From Scybalousia_A sp052170555 (GTDB lineage: Bacteria; Bacteroidota; Bacteroidia; Bacteroidales; P3), in NCBI GenBank assembly GCA_052170555.1, contig JBQNAI010000005.1, positions 1 to 64,000 of the forward strand: DNA of 64,000 nt. The letters run 5' to 3'. Shown in pieces: positions 37,214-46,450 of the stretch. The position numbers and the translations under genes were made by a program. The notes under the pieces are model-generated. The model worked only from the letters and a program-made list of their open reading frames with translations, ran no database searches and was not told the DNA's origin. Position 1 is the stretch's first letter; each line of letters opens with the position of its first letter.

Positions 37214-37762
37214 TTATTTATTCTCTCCTTCTCCCATTCGAATCAGACAAAATACAGCGTAATTGATTATATCAGTATAACTGCCCTGCGGTCCTTCAGA
37301 AACAATTGTCTTTCCATTATTATCCTCTATCTGCTTCAGTCTTAGAATTTTTTGAAGTATCAAGTCCGTCATACTACTTATTCTCATATCTCGCCAAGCT
37401 TCCCCATAATCGTGGTTTTTTTTGAGCATAAGGTCTTTTGTTTGCATGGCGTATTTATCATATAGTTCTTCTGCTCTTTGATATGGAATATCATCGTAAT
37501 CATTCTCACCTAATCCACACTGAATCAATGCTATAATTCCATAATTCACTATTGCCATAAACTCCTCTTCCATATTATCTCCCACAAGATTGACCCCACT
37601 TTGCTGAATGGAACGAATACGTTTGGCTTTTATAAATATTTGGTCAGTAAGTGAGGCAAGACGCAAGATTCTCCATGAAGTACCATAATCTTTCATCTTT
37701 TTTATAAACAAATCACGTGTTTTTTTTATAATATTGTCATATTCAATAGATGTATTTGCCAT
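37214..37762 (-). CDS. DUF1599 domain protein
   Basis: 182 residues with two tandem copies of the same domain. FIKKMKDYGTSWRILRLASL and LMLKKNHDYGEAWRDMRISS head the halves, and VNYGIIALIQCGLG and INYAVFCLIRMGEG end them. DUF1599 is a nucleotide-modification-associated domain family whose activity in this genome position is unproven. In Bacteroidales it sits beside folP and cdaA on one side and the DoxX-like gene on the other, the same as here. Confidence 0.88.
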   Translation of the reverse strand: MANTSIEYDNIIKKTRDLFIKKMKDYGTSWRILRLASLTDQIFIKAKRIRSIQQSGVNLVGDNMEEEFMAIVNYGIIALIQCGLGENDYDDIPYQRAEELYDKYAMQTKDLMLKKNHDYGEAWRDMRISSMTDLILQKILRLKQIEDNNGKTIVSEGPQGSYTDIINYAVFCLIRMGEGENK

Positions 37763-37811
37763 AAAATTTTTACCTTTGCAAAATGTTTAATTTTAAACCT
37801 TTAAAATAAAT

Positions 37812-38678
37812 ATGCTTTCGGAAGACAAAATTACGGAAAATTCACAATATAAGAAAATAAATATTAGAGGAAATCTATTTTCTTTGGAAGTTCCCAAAGT
37901 GATGGGAATTTTGAATTTGACGGATGACTCGTTCTTCGATGGTGGATGTTATAACACTTTAGACAAGGCCATCATTAGAGTCGATAATATGATAAAAGAT
38001 GGTGTAGACATAATAGATATTGGAGCTTGTTCTACACGTCCGGGAGCAAAACTTGTAGATAAAAAAGAGGAGATAAATAGAATTTTACCTGTTTTGAAAG
38101 AAATAAAAAAAAGGTATCCAAATATTCCTATAAGTATTGATACTGTTTGGGCAAAAGTAATAGAGGCTTTAGCTAATGAAGGCATAGATATCATAAATGA
38201 TATATCAGGAGGACAATTTGACGAAAATCTCTTTGACCAAGTTGCAAAGCATCATCTTGTTTATGTACTTATGCACACCAACAATACACCTGAGCGTATG
38301 CAAAAAAATATCCATTATGATAATCTATATCTAGATTTGTGTAAATATTTTTCAAAAAAAATCAATATCCTAAAAGACAAAGGAGTAATTGATATAATAA
38401 TTGATTTAGGCTATGGTTTCGGTAAAACAATTGAGATGAATTACGAATTGCTCCGCCGTCAAAAGGAATTTGCTTTATTTTCACTACCTATTCTTACCGG
38501 CATATCTAGAAAAAGTATGATGTACAAACCTCTAAATCTAACGCCACAAGACATTGTTAGCGAAACAAGTTTTTTACATGCCTTCGCCCTTCAAAACGGT
38601 GCAGATATACTCAGAGTACACGATGTAAAAGTAGCAAAGAATTGTATAAAGTTGTACCAACTTTACAAAAATAGTTAA
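37812..38678 (+). CDS. folP: Dihydropteroate synthase
   Basis: Joins p-aminobenzoate to the pterin in folate synthesis; the sulfonamide target. 288 residues. Signatures: VPKVMGILNLTDDSFFDGG near residue 30, DIGACSTRPGAKLVD, IPISIDTVWAKV, INDISGGQFDENLF and the end motif RVHDVKVAKNCIKL. Divergent from DUF1599 (49 bp), with a -7 TACCTTTG at 37771-37778. cdaA begins 2 bp after the stop. Cooperates with folA and thyA at the right end of the window. Confidence 0.96.
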   Translation: MLSEDKITENSQYKKINIRGNLFSLEVPKVMGILNLTDDSFFDGGCYNTLDKAIIRVDNMIKDGVDIIDIGACSTRPGAKLVDKKEEINRILPVLKEIKKRYPNIPISIDTVWAKVIEALANEGIDIINDISGGQFDENLFDQVAKHHLVYVLMHTNNTPERMQKNIHYDNLYLDLCKYFSKKINILKDKGVIDIIIDLGYGFGKTIEMNYELLRRQKEFALFSLPILTGISRKSMMYKPLNLTPQDIVSETSFLHAFALQNGADILRVHDVKVAKNCIKLYQLYKNS

Positions 38679-38680
38679 CT

Positions 38681-39499
38681 ATGTTCCTATTAGATATAAT
38701 ACAAAGCCTACCTACCTTCAAAATCATTGATTTTATTGATGTTTTTGTTGTTGCAATCTTATTATTTTTCGTTTTCAAAATGATAAAAGGAACAAATGCA
38801 ATAAGTATTGTTGTAGGGTTCTTTATTCTTTATATAATATGGAAAGTTGTTTCTATATTAGGAATGCGAATAATGAGTGAAATATTGGGTCAATTCATAT
38901 CTTTGGGACTTATGGCACTCATTGTTATATTTCAACCGGAGATCCGACGTTTCCTTGTTATGTTGGGTTCACGCGGATTTGCAAAACGAAGTAGAAAGTT
39001 CTTTTTCTGGAAAACCAACAACATCATTAAAAACTTGAATGTTAACGCAATAGTCCAAGCATGTGGTCATATGTCTCAAACTTACACCGGAGCACTAATT
39101 ATTTGTTGCAAAGAAAACAAATTGGATTCAGTGATAAAATCAGGAGAAGTCTTCAAAAGTGAATTATCCAGCCAATTATTGGAAACAATATTCTTTAAAA
39201 ATACTCCTCTCCACGACGGAGCAGTGATAATTGACAAGGGACACATACAAGCTGCTCGTTGCATTCTCCCTGTCTCCCATGCAACAAACATTCCGTTGTC
39301 AATGGGTCTTAGACATCGTTCAGCATTAGGTATAACCGAGAACACAGACGCTATTGCAGTGGTAGTTAGCGAACAAACAGGTCAAATATCTATAGCCGAA
39401 GGAGGAATTATTCGTCAAGGTATCACAACAAGCTATCTACAATCTTTTTTGGAACGCAAATTCAATACATTAAAGATTGAAGATAAAGAACAAAAATAA
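38681..39499 (+). CDS. cdaA: Diadenylate cyclase (membrane CdaA type)
   Basis: Makes cyclic di-AMP from two ATP. 272 residues. Three N-terminal helices (FIDVFVVAILLFFVFKMI, VGFFILYIIWKVVSIL, FISLGLMALIVIF) are followed by the DAC domain with PLHDGAVIIDKGHIQAARC and GLRHRSALGITENTDAIAVV, the two nucleotide motifs. Downstream of folP with a 2-bp gap, the usual Bacteroidota pairing (elsewhere it is often next to glmM and cdaR). The GTD-type regulators are not here. Confidence 0.95.
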   Translation: MFLLDIIQSLPTFKIIDFIDVFVVAILLFFVFKMIKGTNAISIVVGFFILYIIWKVVSILGMRIMSEILGQFISLGLMALIVIFQPEIRRFLVMLGSRGFAKRSRKFFFWKTNNIIKNLNVNAIVQACGHMSQTYTGALIICCKENKLDSVIKSGEVFKSELSSQLLETIFFKNTPLHDGAVIIDKGHIQAARCILPVSHATNIPLSMGLRHRSALGITENTDAIAVVVSEQTGQISIAEGGIIRQGITTSYLQSFLERKFNTLKIEDKEQK

Positions 39500-39726
39500 T
39501 AAATTAATATATCGTCAATCTATCATTAAAATCTAATAACGAAAATAGTCCCCAAAACAATAGAAACATCAAAAGACAAGAATCATAATCTACGACATAC
39601 TACTTTTGTCTTTGACAAATATGATAACAAATGTTGAGATTATGACCGACCAGCAACTTATCCATGAAATAAAAGATTGATTAAAGAAGAAAGTTACTAG
39701 CAGTAACGATAAAGACGGACAAAATA

Positions 39727-39797
39727 TTATACTTACTAATAAAAACAGGTAGAATAAAATGTAATTTTATTCTACCTGTTTTTATTAGTAAGTATAA
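39727..39797. terminator. Perfect 34-bp hairpin, cdaA / DUF4831
   Basis: TTATACTTACTAATAAAAAC and the next 14 bases (39727-39760) pair without a mismatch with 39764-39797 across GTA. It lies between convergent genes, 23 bp from the DUF4831 stop, and reads as a strong bidirectional terminator. The remaining gap 39500-39726 holds only a weak, interrupted frame (39642-39752). Confidence 0.7.
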
Positions 39798-39819
39798 CAA
39801 TAGCAATACTCTACCGTTT

Positions 39820-40968
39820 TTACCATATACGTATCAATTCTCCTGTATTCTGATCAAACAAAATATTGTTTTCGTACGACAGGGTATAGGCAACATTACC
39901 ATATTGCATAAGTTTTACAATTTTAGATACATTTGTCATATCCATTCCTTGCAATGTTACTTTCACTTTCTGAGGAACCATATAATAAATACCAACACCT
40001 TCTTTATTTAACTTCTTTTTCATTTGCTCGTTCATATAACTATCCATACTATTTTTGGCATTCTCTTCTGTTGTTACATAAGAATGTATACGAACATTAA
40101 CTTTCACTCCTTCTCCCTTCTCATTTAAATCCATCAATCCATTCGTTGCAGAAAATTTACAGACAGGTAGTAATAAATCTTCTTCCAATATTATAGGTTT
40201 TTCAGGTGTTATTACAAAAATATATTCTTCCGTTTCAGTTTTCTCTATCCCGGTAAAAAGAGCTACGTAAGATGAAATAATTTCATCCAACTGTTTATAC
40301 ATAAAATCAACAGTTGTATTCATATACGTCCCTTCCCATCCACCTGAAAGCAACTCTATTTGTTTATCTCTCAATCTTTTTATCTCGACAACAACTTTAT
40401 CTGCCGTCATTTGTGGATACTTAGTTAACAATCCTTGTTGCATCAAAAGTTTTTCGTAAGTTGATTTTACCTCCAAAGATAATGATTGTCTGTTTTGCAT
40501 CTCCTTTGGATCCGAATCATATTTACAGGAAGGAATATCACACATAACTTTTGTATATAGCTCATTATTTATATTTTGTCCTTTCATCAAAACACTTTTT
40601 ATAGTTCCAAACGTAGTTTTTTCTACACGAACATTATTATCTACATTCATTATGTAACGCTTATTGGCATCTGCTGAAATTCTCTCTGAAATATCTGCAC
40701 TGACAATACGATATGTTGTGGTATTTTTCAATGCAATATTATCTATTCCCAACATGTAAGCATTATCTGAATAAATTCCTTTTGTTCGTGTAGTTTTTTC
40801 TACTTTAAATCTAATAACCAAATCAGTTTTCGGTAAATTGTAAATTATACTATTTGAAGACTCTTTACCACTATTCATAGAAAATGATCTATAACTCTGT
40901 GCTGTTATTATCATCGGCAACATTACCATTGCACCAAGCATAATAAATTTTGTTTGTTTCATATTCAT
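39820..40968 (-). CDS. DUF4831 family protein
   Basis: 382 residues, with signal peptide (FIMLGAMVMLPMIITAQ). The sequence YNLPKTDLVIRFKVEKTTRT and AYMLGIDNIALKNTTTYRIV fits DUF4831, a Bacteroidota-only family. Late region: VTLQGMDMTNVSKIVKLMQY. A second ATG at 40962 is possible. It follows the WG-repeat gene by 12 bp. Function unknown. Confidence 0.8.
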   Translation of the reverse strand: MNMKQTKFIMLGAMVMLPMIITAQSYRSFSMNSGKESSNSIIYNLPKTDLVIRFKVEKTTRTKGIYSDNAYMLGIDNIALKNTTTYRIVSADISERISADANKRYIMNVDNNVRVEKTTFGTIKSVLMKGQNINNELYTKVMCDIPSCKYDSDPKEMQNRQSLSLEVKSTYEKLLMQQGLLTKYPQMTADKVVVEIKRLRDKQIELLSGGWEGTYMNTTVDFMYKQLDEIISSYVALFTGIEKTETEEYIFVITPEKPIILEEDLLLPVCKFSATNGLMDLNEKGEGVKVNVRIHSYVTTEENAKNSMDSYMNEQMKKKLNKEGVGIYYMVPQKVKVTLQGMDMTNVSKIVKLMQYGNVAYTLSYENNILFDQNTGELIRIW

Positions 40969-40980
40969 ATCCTTTCTTAT

Positions 40981-42702
40981 TTATCTGTTTATTTTCAGTA
41001 GAGTTTTTTTCTTATTCTTATCTACAACAATTATTGCATCTTGTTGTAACAACTTAGACATACTTAAAACTACTGCCAAATTATTTATATCCAAATAATT
41101 ATCATCTAACACCGTTTGGATAATATTGAAATTTCTATCTATTTGAAATAATTTTTTATTTCTAACTACATAAGCTACTCCATCAACAAAACCTGTTACC
41201 ATATCAAAATATTCATCTGTCAAAGGCTTATAGGTTTTACTATCAAAATATGACCATCCTTTTTTATCTTTTGCACATAGCACACCACCTTTATTTGCAC
41301 CTATAATTTTGAATTTATCTTTCAACTCCATCCCATCAAAATACAAACGAATTCTTTCTTTTTTTATCTTATATTCTACATAATCAGACATAGGTAATAC
41401 ATTTTTCGTTTTAGGGAATTCCATTTTCTGCCCATTATCTTTTAACAATATTGAATTATTTCTTCCATCATAAAAAACAATACAAGTTTTACTATTGGAA
41501 GCACGGACCTTTTTGTATTCAAATGGAATTTTAATCTGACCATTCATATCAATACCTCCCCATCTATCCTTTTCCATAACAACAAATATTCCTTTACTTT
41601 GAGCAAATATGTCAAGATATTTAGGTTTTACCAGCCAACCATTCTGGCTTGAACGAATACCATAATTTAGCATACTGTCTGCAATATATATTAACTCATG
41701 ACTGTCATAAGATATCAAATCCTTAATATCCCCATTGATAATATCTATCATCTTGTTATCTTTGTTCAAGATATATGTGGTTTGATCATTTTTAGCAATG
41801 AAAAAAGTATCTTTATGTAAAGTAGTCATCTGTAATTTGTCATAAGCAGCGGGAATAAATGTAATATAATCTCTTCCTATCAATCCCTTACGACCATTAT
41901 CTGTATAAATAAAATAATCATTAGAATTTATAGGTTCTATATTTTGAAACATGGGACTGAAAAGCATATTACCGTAAATATCATACAACGCTTGTTTTCC
42001 GGTACTTGTAAATCCTTTGATATAAAATTTATCTTTCTTATTAACAACCGTCAAATCGTCATATTGAGCCTCAGATTTGATCGTACCTTTCTTATCTATA
42101 AGTCCCAAATAATCTATCCCATTCTTATTAGTTGTATAAGCATATAACTCACCCGCTATAACAGTCTGTATCCGCCTATACTTATTTTGTACAATTATAT
42201 TTCCTTTTGCATCCATCAAACCATAAGCAGCTTTTCTCTTAAATATGACAACATCATCTGCCTTAGAAATTATTTCACAATCATTATCATTAATTTGTTT
42301 ACCATCTTTACCCAACAATATCAATTTTTCGCCATCGTAAACCAAAGCACTACCACATTGAAATACATTCAAAATAGATTCATCAGAACGATTATATGGC
42401 GTTTCTATAAAATAATTTGCAAGAGTTATAACATTACCGACAGTATCTGAAAAACCTACTTGATTATTTTTTAAGTATGTTATAATACCATCACTTATAA
42501 CATCTATTGAATCATAATAAAAATCAAGAACAAGCACAGAATTTCTCATAACTGCCCACTTACTATCTTTCTTCACTGCATAAAAATCACCCCCCAATGA
42601 AATTATTCCATCAGATCCTGCATACAATTTTTCAAATGTAGGTTGTGCCACAATATTTAACACAAATCCCAAAATCATAAATAATGCTATAGCTTTTTTC
42701 AT
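40981..42702 (-). CDS. WG-repeat protein
   Basis: 573 residues, secreted (KAIALFMILGFVLNIVAQP). About eight repeats match the WG pattern (KWAVMRNSVLVLDFYYDSID, AAYGLMDAKGNIIVQNKYRR, RWGGIDMNGQIKIPFEYKKV, GWSYFDSKTYKPLTDEYFDM), which build a beta-propeller-like fold. These are common in Bacteroidota and probably bind partners outside the cell or in the periplasm. Co-transcribed with DUF4831. No target known. Confidence 0.85.
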   Translation of the reverse strand: MKKAIALFMILGFVLNIVAQPTFEKLYAGSDGIISLGGDFYAVKKDSKWAVMRNSVLVLDFYYDSIDVISDGIITYLKNNQVGFSDTVGNVITLANYFIETPYNRSDESILNVFQCGSALVYDGEKLILLGKDGKQINDNDCEIISKADDVVIFKRKAAYGLMDAKGNIIVQNKYRRIQTVIAGELYAYTTNKNGIDYLGLIDKKGTIKSEAQYDDLTVVNKKDKFYIKGFTSTGKQALYDIYGNMLFSPMFQNIEPINSNDYFIYTDNGRKGLIGRDYITFIPAAYDKLQMTTLHKDTFFIAKNDQTTYILNKDNKMIDIINGDIKDLISYDSHELIYIADSMLNYGIRSSQNGWLVKPKYLDIFAQSKGIFVVMEKDRWGGIDMNGQIKIPFEYKKVRASNSKTCIVFYDGRNNSILLKDNGQKMEFPKTKNVLPMSDYVEYKIKKERIRLYFDGMELKDKFKIIGANKGGVLCAKDKKGWSYFDSKTYKPLTDEYFDMVTGFVDGVAYVVRNKKLFQIDRNFNIIQTVLDDNYLDINNLAVVLSMSKLLQQDAIIVVDKNKKKTLLKINR

Positions 42703-42736
42703 TATAATTTTATTTTTAGTTGTTATTTTCTCTCGT

Positions 42737-43789
42737 TTATATCCTCGGTTCTTGCTGACTCAGACAATGAAAACTACCCAAACCCCACACAATATCAGTA
42801 GAATCTATACCAACAATCCTACGATTTTTAAAAACTTGTTCAAATATCTGCATTGCTTTATCATCATTATCGCATTTATAAAGTGGAACTATTACTTTAT
42901 TATTGGCAATATAAAAATTAGCATAAGATGCTGGCAATTTCTGTCCATCATATACCACATTCTGTGGCATAATCATCTCTACAATATTTAATTGCTTCCC
43001 ATTAAGCAAACGAGCTGTACTAAGAATGGAAAGATTTTTGTTCAAAACAGAATAGTCTTCCGAATTCCTATCTTCGCTAACCATAGTAATAACCGTATCC
43101 TCGTTAACAAATCTAGTAATATCGTCAATATGTCCATCAGTATCATCACCCTCAATACCTTCCTTTAACCAAATAATATTTTGTATCCCATAATAATCAC
43201 AAAGTCGTTCTTCTATTTGTCTAAGTGAGAATTGTGGGTTACGATTTTTATTAAGAAGACAGCTTTCCGTTGTTATAACATCACCTATTCCATTAAAATC
43301 AACACTCCCTCCCTCCATAACGATATCAACATCAAATCTATTCAATTGTAGATAATCAGCAATCTTACTTGCTATCATATTATCTTTTTCTGATGGGTAT
43401 TTTCCTCCCCAAGCATTGTATTGCCAATTAACTATCGCCTTCTCCTCTCTGTTGATAATAAATGCAGGTCCATGATCTCTTATCCAGGCATCGTTAGTTT
43501 CAAACTCATGGAAAAAAATCTTTGACATATCGGTCCCGTTCATCTGCAACTGCGACTGCACCCTTAGTAGCATATCTTTATTCAAAACATTGATATGCAC
43601 TTTTTCATCTTTGGATAACTCCTCTATAAAATTATTATAGTAAGGAAAGATAGTGGCAATTTTACCCGGCCAAGAGTTTTCATTATGTGGATAAGAAAGC
43701 CATGTTGCTTCGTGAGTATGCCATTCCGCTGGGAATCTAAATCCATCCACTGACGGATTGATAGTTTGTATTCTATTGTTGCTATACAT
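42737..43789 (-). CDS. aguA: Agmatine deiminase
   Basis: Hydrolyses agmatine to N-carbamoylputrescine and ammonia. 350 residues from the ATG at 43789 (a GTG at 43798 is less likely). Pentein-fold motifs: RFPAEWHTHEATWLSYPHNE, NDAWIRDHGPAFI, GGSVDFNGIGDVITTESCLL, DTDGHIDDITRFV and the nucleophile Cys in WGLGSFHCLSQQEP. The EGDDTDGHID and WIRDHGP motifs distinguish it from arginine deiminases. aguB follows 35 bp upstream on the same strand, so the two give the full agmatine-to-putrescine step. Confidence 0.94.
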   Translation of the reverse strand: MYSNNRIQTINPSVDGFRFPAEWHTHEATWLSYPHNENSWPGKIATIFPYYNNFIEELSKDEKVHINVLNKDMLLRVQSQLQMNGTDMSKIFFHEFETNDAWIRDHGPAFIINREEKAIVNWQYNAWGGKYPSEKDNMIASKIADYLQLNRFDVDIVMEGGSVDFNGIGDVITTESCLLNKNRNPQFSLRQIEERLCDYYGIQNIIWLKEGIEGDDTDGHIDDITRFVNEDTVITMVSEDRNSEDYSVLNKNLSILSTARLLNGKQLNIVEMIMPQNVVYDGQKLPASYANFYIANNKVIVPLYKCDNDDKAMQIFEQVFKNRRIVGIDSTDIVWGLGSFHCLSQQEPRI

Positions 43790-43832
43790 AATTCGCACAA
43801 ATAATTATTGGTACTTAATATGTTTTTATTAT

Positions 43833-44714
43833 CTATTCAATATATCTATTCACTATATCACCATAGGATTCCACTCTTCTATCTCTAAAAAATGGCCAAT
43901 GTACACGATATGAATCTGTGTCGTTCAAATCCAGTTCTACCACAACATTTTCTTCCTTATCATGAGATGCTTCATACAATATCGTCCCAAATGGGTTGCT
44001 TACGAAACTTCCACCCCAAAATATCATATTCCCCTCCTTCCCAGTACGGTTTATTGAAACCGTATGCAAACCATTTGCAATTGCATGTCCTCTTTGTATG
44101 GTCTGCCAGGCAAAGTATTGTTCTTTGTTAGTTGCCTCATCTTGAGAAGATGCCCAACCTATTGCCGTAGGGTAGAACAGAATTTGAGCTCCTTTCATTG
44201 CAGTCAAACGACTTGCTTCTGGATACCACTGATCCCAACAAATCAAAACTCCAATACGACCAAACTGCGTTTGAAATACCTTATAACCTAGATCTCCAGG
44301 AGTGAAATAGAACTTTTCATAGTATCCGGGGTCGTCAGGTATATGCATTTTACGATATTTCCCTAAATAAGTCCCGTCAGCATCTATAACAATAGTAGTA
44401 TTGTAATAAAGACCCTCCATTTGCTTCTCAAACATTGATGCGACTATTACAATCCCCAATTCCTTCGCCAAACGACAAAACATCTGCGTAGATTCTCCTG
44501 GTATTTGCTCTGCCAAAGCAAAATTATTATAGTCTTCAATATCACAAAAATACAAGGAAGCAAATAATTCTTGCATGCAAACAATATTAGCTCCTTGTTT
44601 AGCCAAATCTTTTATATTATTTACAGCTTTATTCATATTCAATGTCTTATCTTTTACACAAGACATCTGCATCAATCCAACTTTAATTTTCATTTTACCT
44701 ATATTATTTGTCAT
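43833..44714 (-). CDS. aguB: N-carbamoylputrescine amidase
   Basis: Nitrilase-superfamily enzyme of 293 residues that hydrolyses N-carbamoylputrescine to putrescine, CO2 and ammonia. Glu-Lys-Cys triad: VCMQELFASLYFC, YRKMHIPDDPGYYEKFYF and IGVLICWDQWYPEASRLTAM. ATPs are not needed. ATG at 44714; a second ATG at 44693 (MKIKVGLMQM) may be the true start. It overlaps functionally with aguA; arginine decarboxylase, which would supply agmatine, is not in the window. Confidence 0.94.
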   Translation of the reverse strand: MTNNIGKMKIKVGLMQMSCVKDKTLNMNKAVNNIKDLAKQGANIVCMQELFASLYFCDIEDYNNFALAEQIPGESTQMFCRLAKELGIVIVASMFEKQMEGLYYNTTIVIDADGTYLGKYRKMHIPDDPGYYEKFYFTPGDLGYKVFQTQFGRIGVLICWDQWYPEASRLTAMKGAQILFYPTAIGWASSQDEATNKEQYFAWQTIQRGHAIANGLHTVSINRTGKEGNMIFWGGSFVSNPFGTILYEASHDKEENVVVELDLNDTDSYRVHWPFFRDRRVESYGDIVNRYIE

Positions 44715-44750
44715 TTTATTTTATTATAAAACGATATACATAGCATGTAA

Positions 44751-45647
44751 TCAGTCTTTTTTGAGAGATCCCCACTGTGACAGTAGAACTCCACCAATAA
44801 CAACTAATATACCTACTATTTTTTGAATATTTATTTTTTCTATTCCCATAGTAACACTCATAATAAGTGTCACTATGGGAATAATATTCGTAAACACAAC
44901 AACACCTGCTACACTTATCAACTTAGCTGCTACAGAATATAGAGCAAATGCCACTGCTGAACATAAAACTCCCAATACTATTATATCCGTAATTGCTGCA
45001 AAAGACCAATCTAATGACTGCACTTTATTAATATCAAATATCAAAAAACAAGGTAGATAATATATGATAGCGATAATATTTTGAAAAGTAGTGATTGTAA
45101 TAGGACCATAACCCTTTCTTAATATTTTTTGCAAAACAGTTCCATACATTGTAGCAGACAAAACAGCCAAAAGTAAAAGTAACAAACCGCCTATACTAAT
45201 ATCCTTACCTTGTCCCCCAAAGCTCATAATCACAATACCAATAACGGAAATAGCGGCACCAACGAATAACTTTTTATGAATATGTTCCTTATAAAACATA
45301 TACAAACTCAATGCTGTTACAATAGGTATTAATGCTATTATTGCCGATGTTACTGATGGAGAGACGAAAAGCAATCCAAAGTTCTCTCCTATAAAATATA
45401 AAAAGGGTTCAAATAAAGCCAATAAGAAAAATAGAGAAATATCATCTTTCTTTATTCGCTCTATTTGGCCTTTCGGCTTAAATAATAAAAGCAAAATGGA
45501 AGACGCTACTATCAACCTAGATAATACTATAGTAAAAACAGGAAAACCTTTATACAACAATTCTTTGGTCCAAACAAAACTCATACCCCAAAGAATAACT
45601 GCAACAATTATTGCAGTATAGCCATATAATTTCTTTTTATTTTGCAT
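44751..45647 (-). CDS. EamA/DMT-family transporter
   Basis: 298 residues with ten hydrophobic helices in two EamA halves (YTAIIVAVILWGMSFVWTKE, then LLLLLLAVLSATMYGTVLQK). Such proteins export small metabolites such as amino acids. The ATG at 45647 is preferred over the TTG at 45653. A -7 element TACCTTTG (45671-45678, minus) lies 24 bp upstream. It is 36 bp upstream of aguB, so it may share a transcript and move an amine or amino acid; that is inference. Confidence 0.82.
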   Translation of the reverse strand: MQNKKKLYGYTAIIVAVILWGMSFVWTKELLYKGFPVFTIVLSRLIVASSILLLLFKPKGQIERIKKDDISLFFLLALFEPFLYFIGENFGLLFVSPSVTSAIIALIPIVTALSLYMFYKEHIHKKLFVGAAISVIGIVIMSFGGQGKDISIGGLLLLLLAVLSATMYGTVLQKILRKGYGPITITTFQNIIAIIYYLPCFLIFDINKVQSLDWSFAAITDIIVLGVLCSAVAFALYSVAAKLISVAGVVVFTNIIPIVTLIMSVTMGIEKINIQKIVGILVVIGGVLLSQWGSLKKD

Positions 45648-45952
45648 TAACAAATAAGTAATTCACTCTGCAAAGGTAGTAAATTTATTGATTATTACGA
45701 TAATGTATAATCTGGAAATTTTATTCATTGATATCTCTACGAATATTCCCTGATTGAAGAGTCATATTTACGATACTAATTGTATAATTAGTAATCACAC
45801 CTACTGTTAAAATCTTTTTTGTTCAACAAATTTAGTAATTTTATCAGCCATATATGTAATCTGTTTAGTATTCAATGAGAAAAATATGATATTTATATTT
45901 TTTTGAACACTAATATCGGATTAATAAAAAGGAAAATATGAATTATTTAAAT

Positions 45953-46035
45953 CTAAGTGGAACTTTATTCTTTTGATGTGCAACAACAAAAAATTCTTTC
46001 TTGACTTTATTTAATCAAAGTCCCACTTTGATTAA
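45953..46035. repeat. Interspersed repeat copy 10 (A'-B-A)
   Basis: AAGTGGAACTTTATTCTTTT, AATTCTTTCTTGACTTTA and ATCAAAGTCCCACTTTGATT. It lies in the 803-bp gap (45648-46450) between the EamA and rpsA genes. That gap also has a possible frame-broken small gene at 45721-45851 and the rpsA terminator; the rest is featureless AT-rich DNA. Confidence 0.75.
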
Positions 46036-46384
46036 TTATTTATCAATCTCAATTTTGGAAGTTAATATTGTACATTAACAAATCTACAGTATTTTTCATT
46101 AATTTCACACATCTTTCATTTATTTCATAATATTATTACTATGTTTTTTCATATCCTCCTTACTTATTTACCATTTATCATTGTGCATATACCTTTAATT
46201 ATGCTATATAGCTTATTTCTCTCCATATAATCTTGCTTATGCTTGTTTTTTTATAAATAACATACCCGTACTATAATAATACACCTATAGCAAATCATGA
46301 TTTATAAATATCACTACCACAATTAGTAATAACTAGTCAGATAAAGAAAATGAAATTCTAATATCAAAATATGTATATAAAAAA

Positions 46385-46419
46385 TTCAGACTCCCGATAG
46401 ATGATACCGACAGTCTGAA
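46385..46419 (-). terminator. Terminator of rpsA
   Basis: On the minus strand TTCAGACT and AGTCTGAA form the base, with GTCGG/ATCGG partly pairing inside, followed by TTTTTTATA. It is 32 nt after the rpsA stop. Confidence 0.75.
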
Positions 46420-46450
46420 CCTATGCAAAACTATTTTCTATATGGAAATA

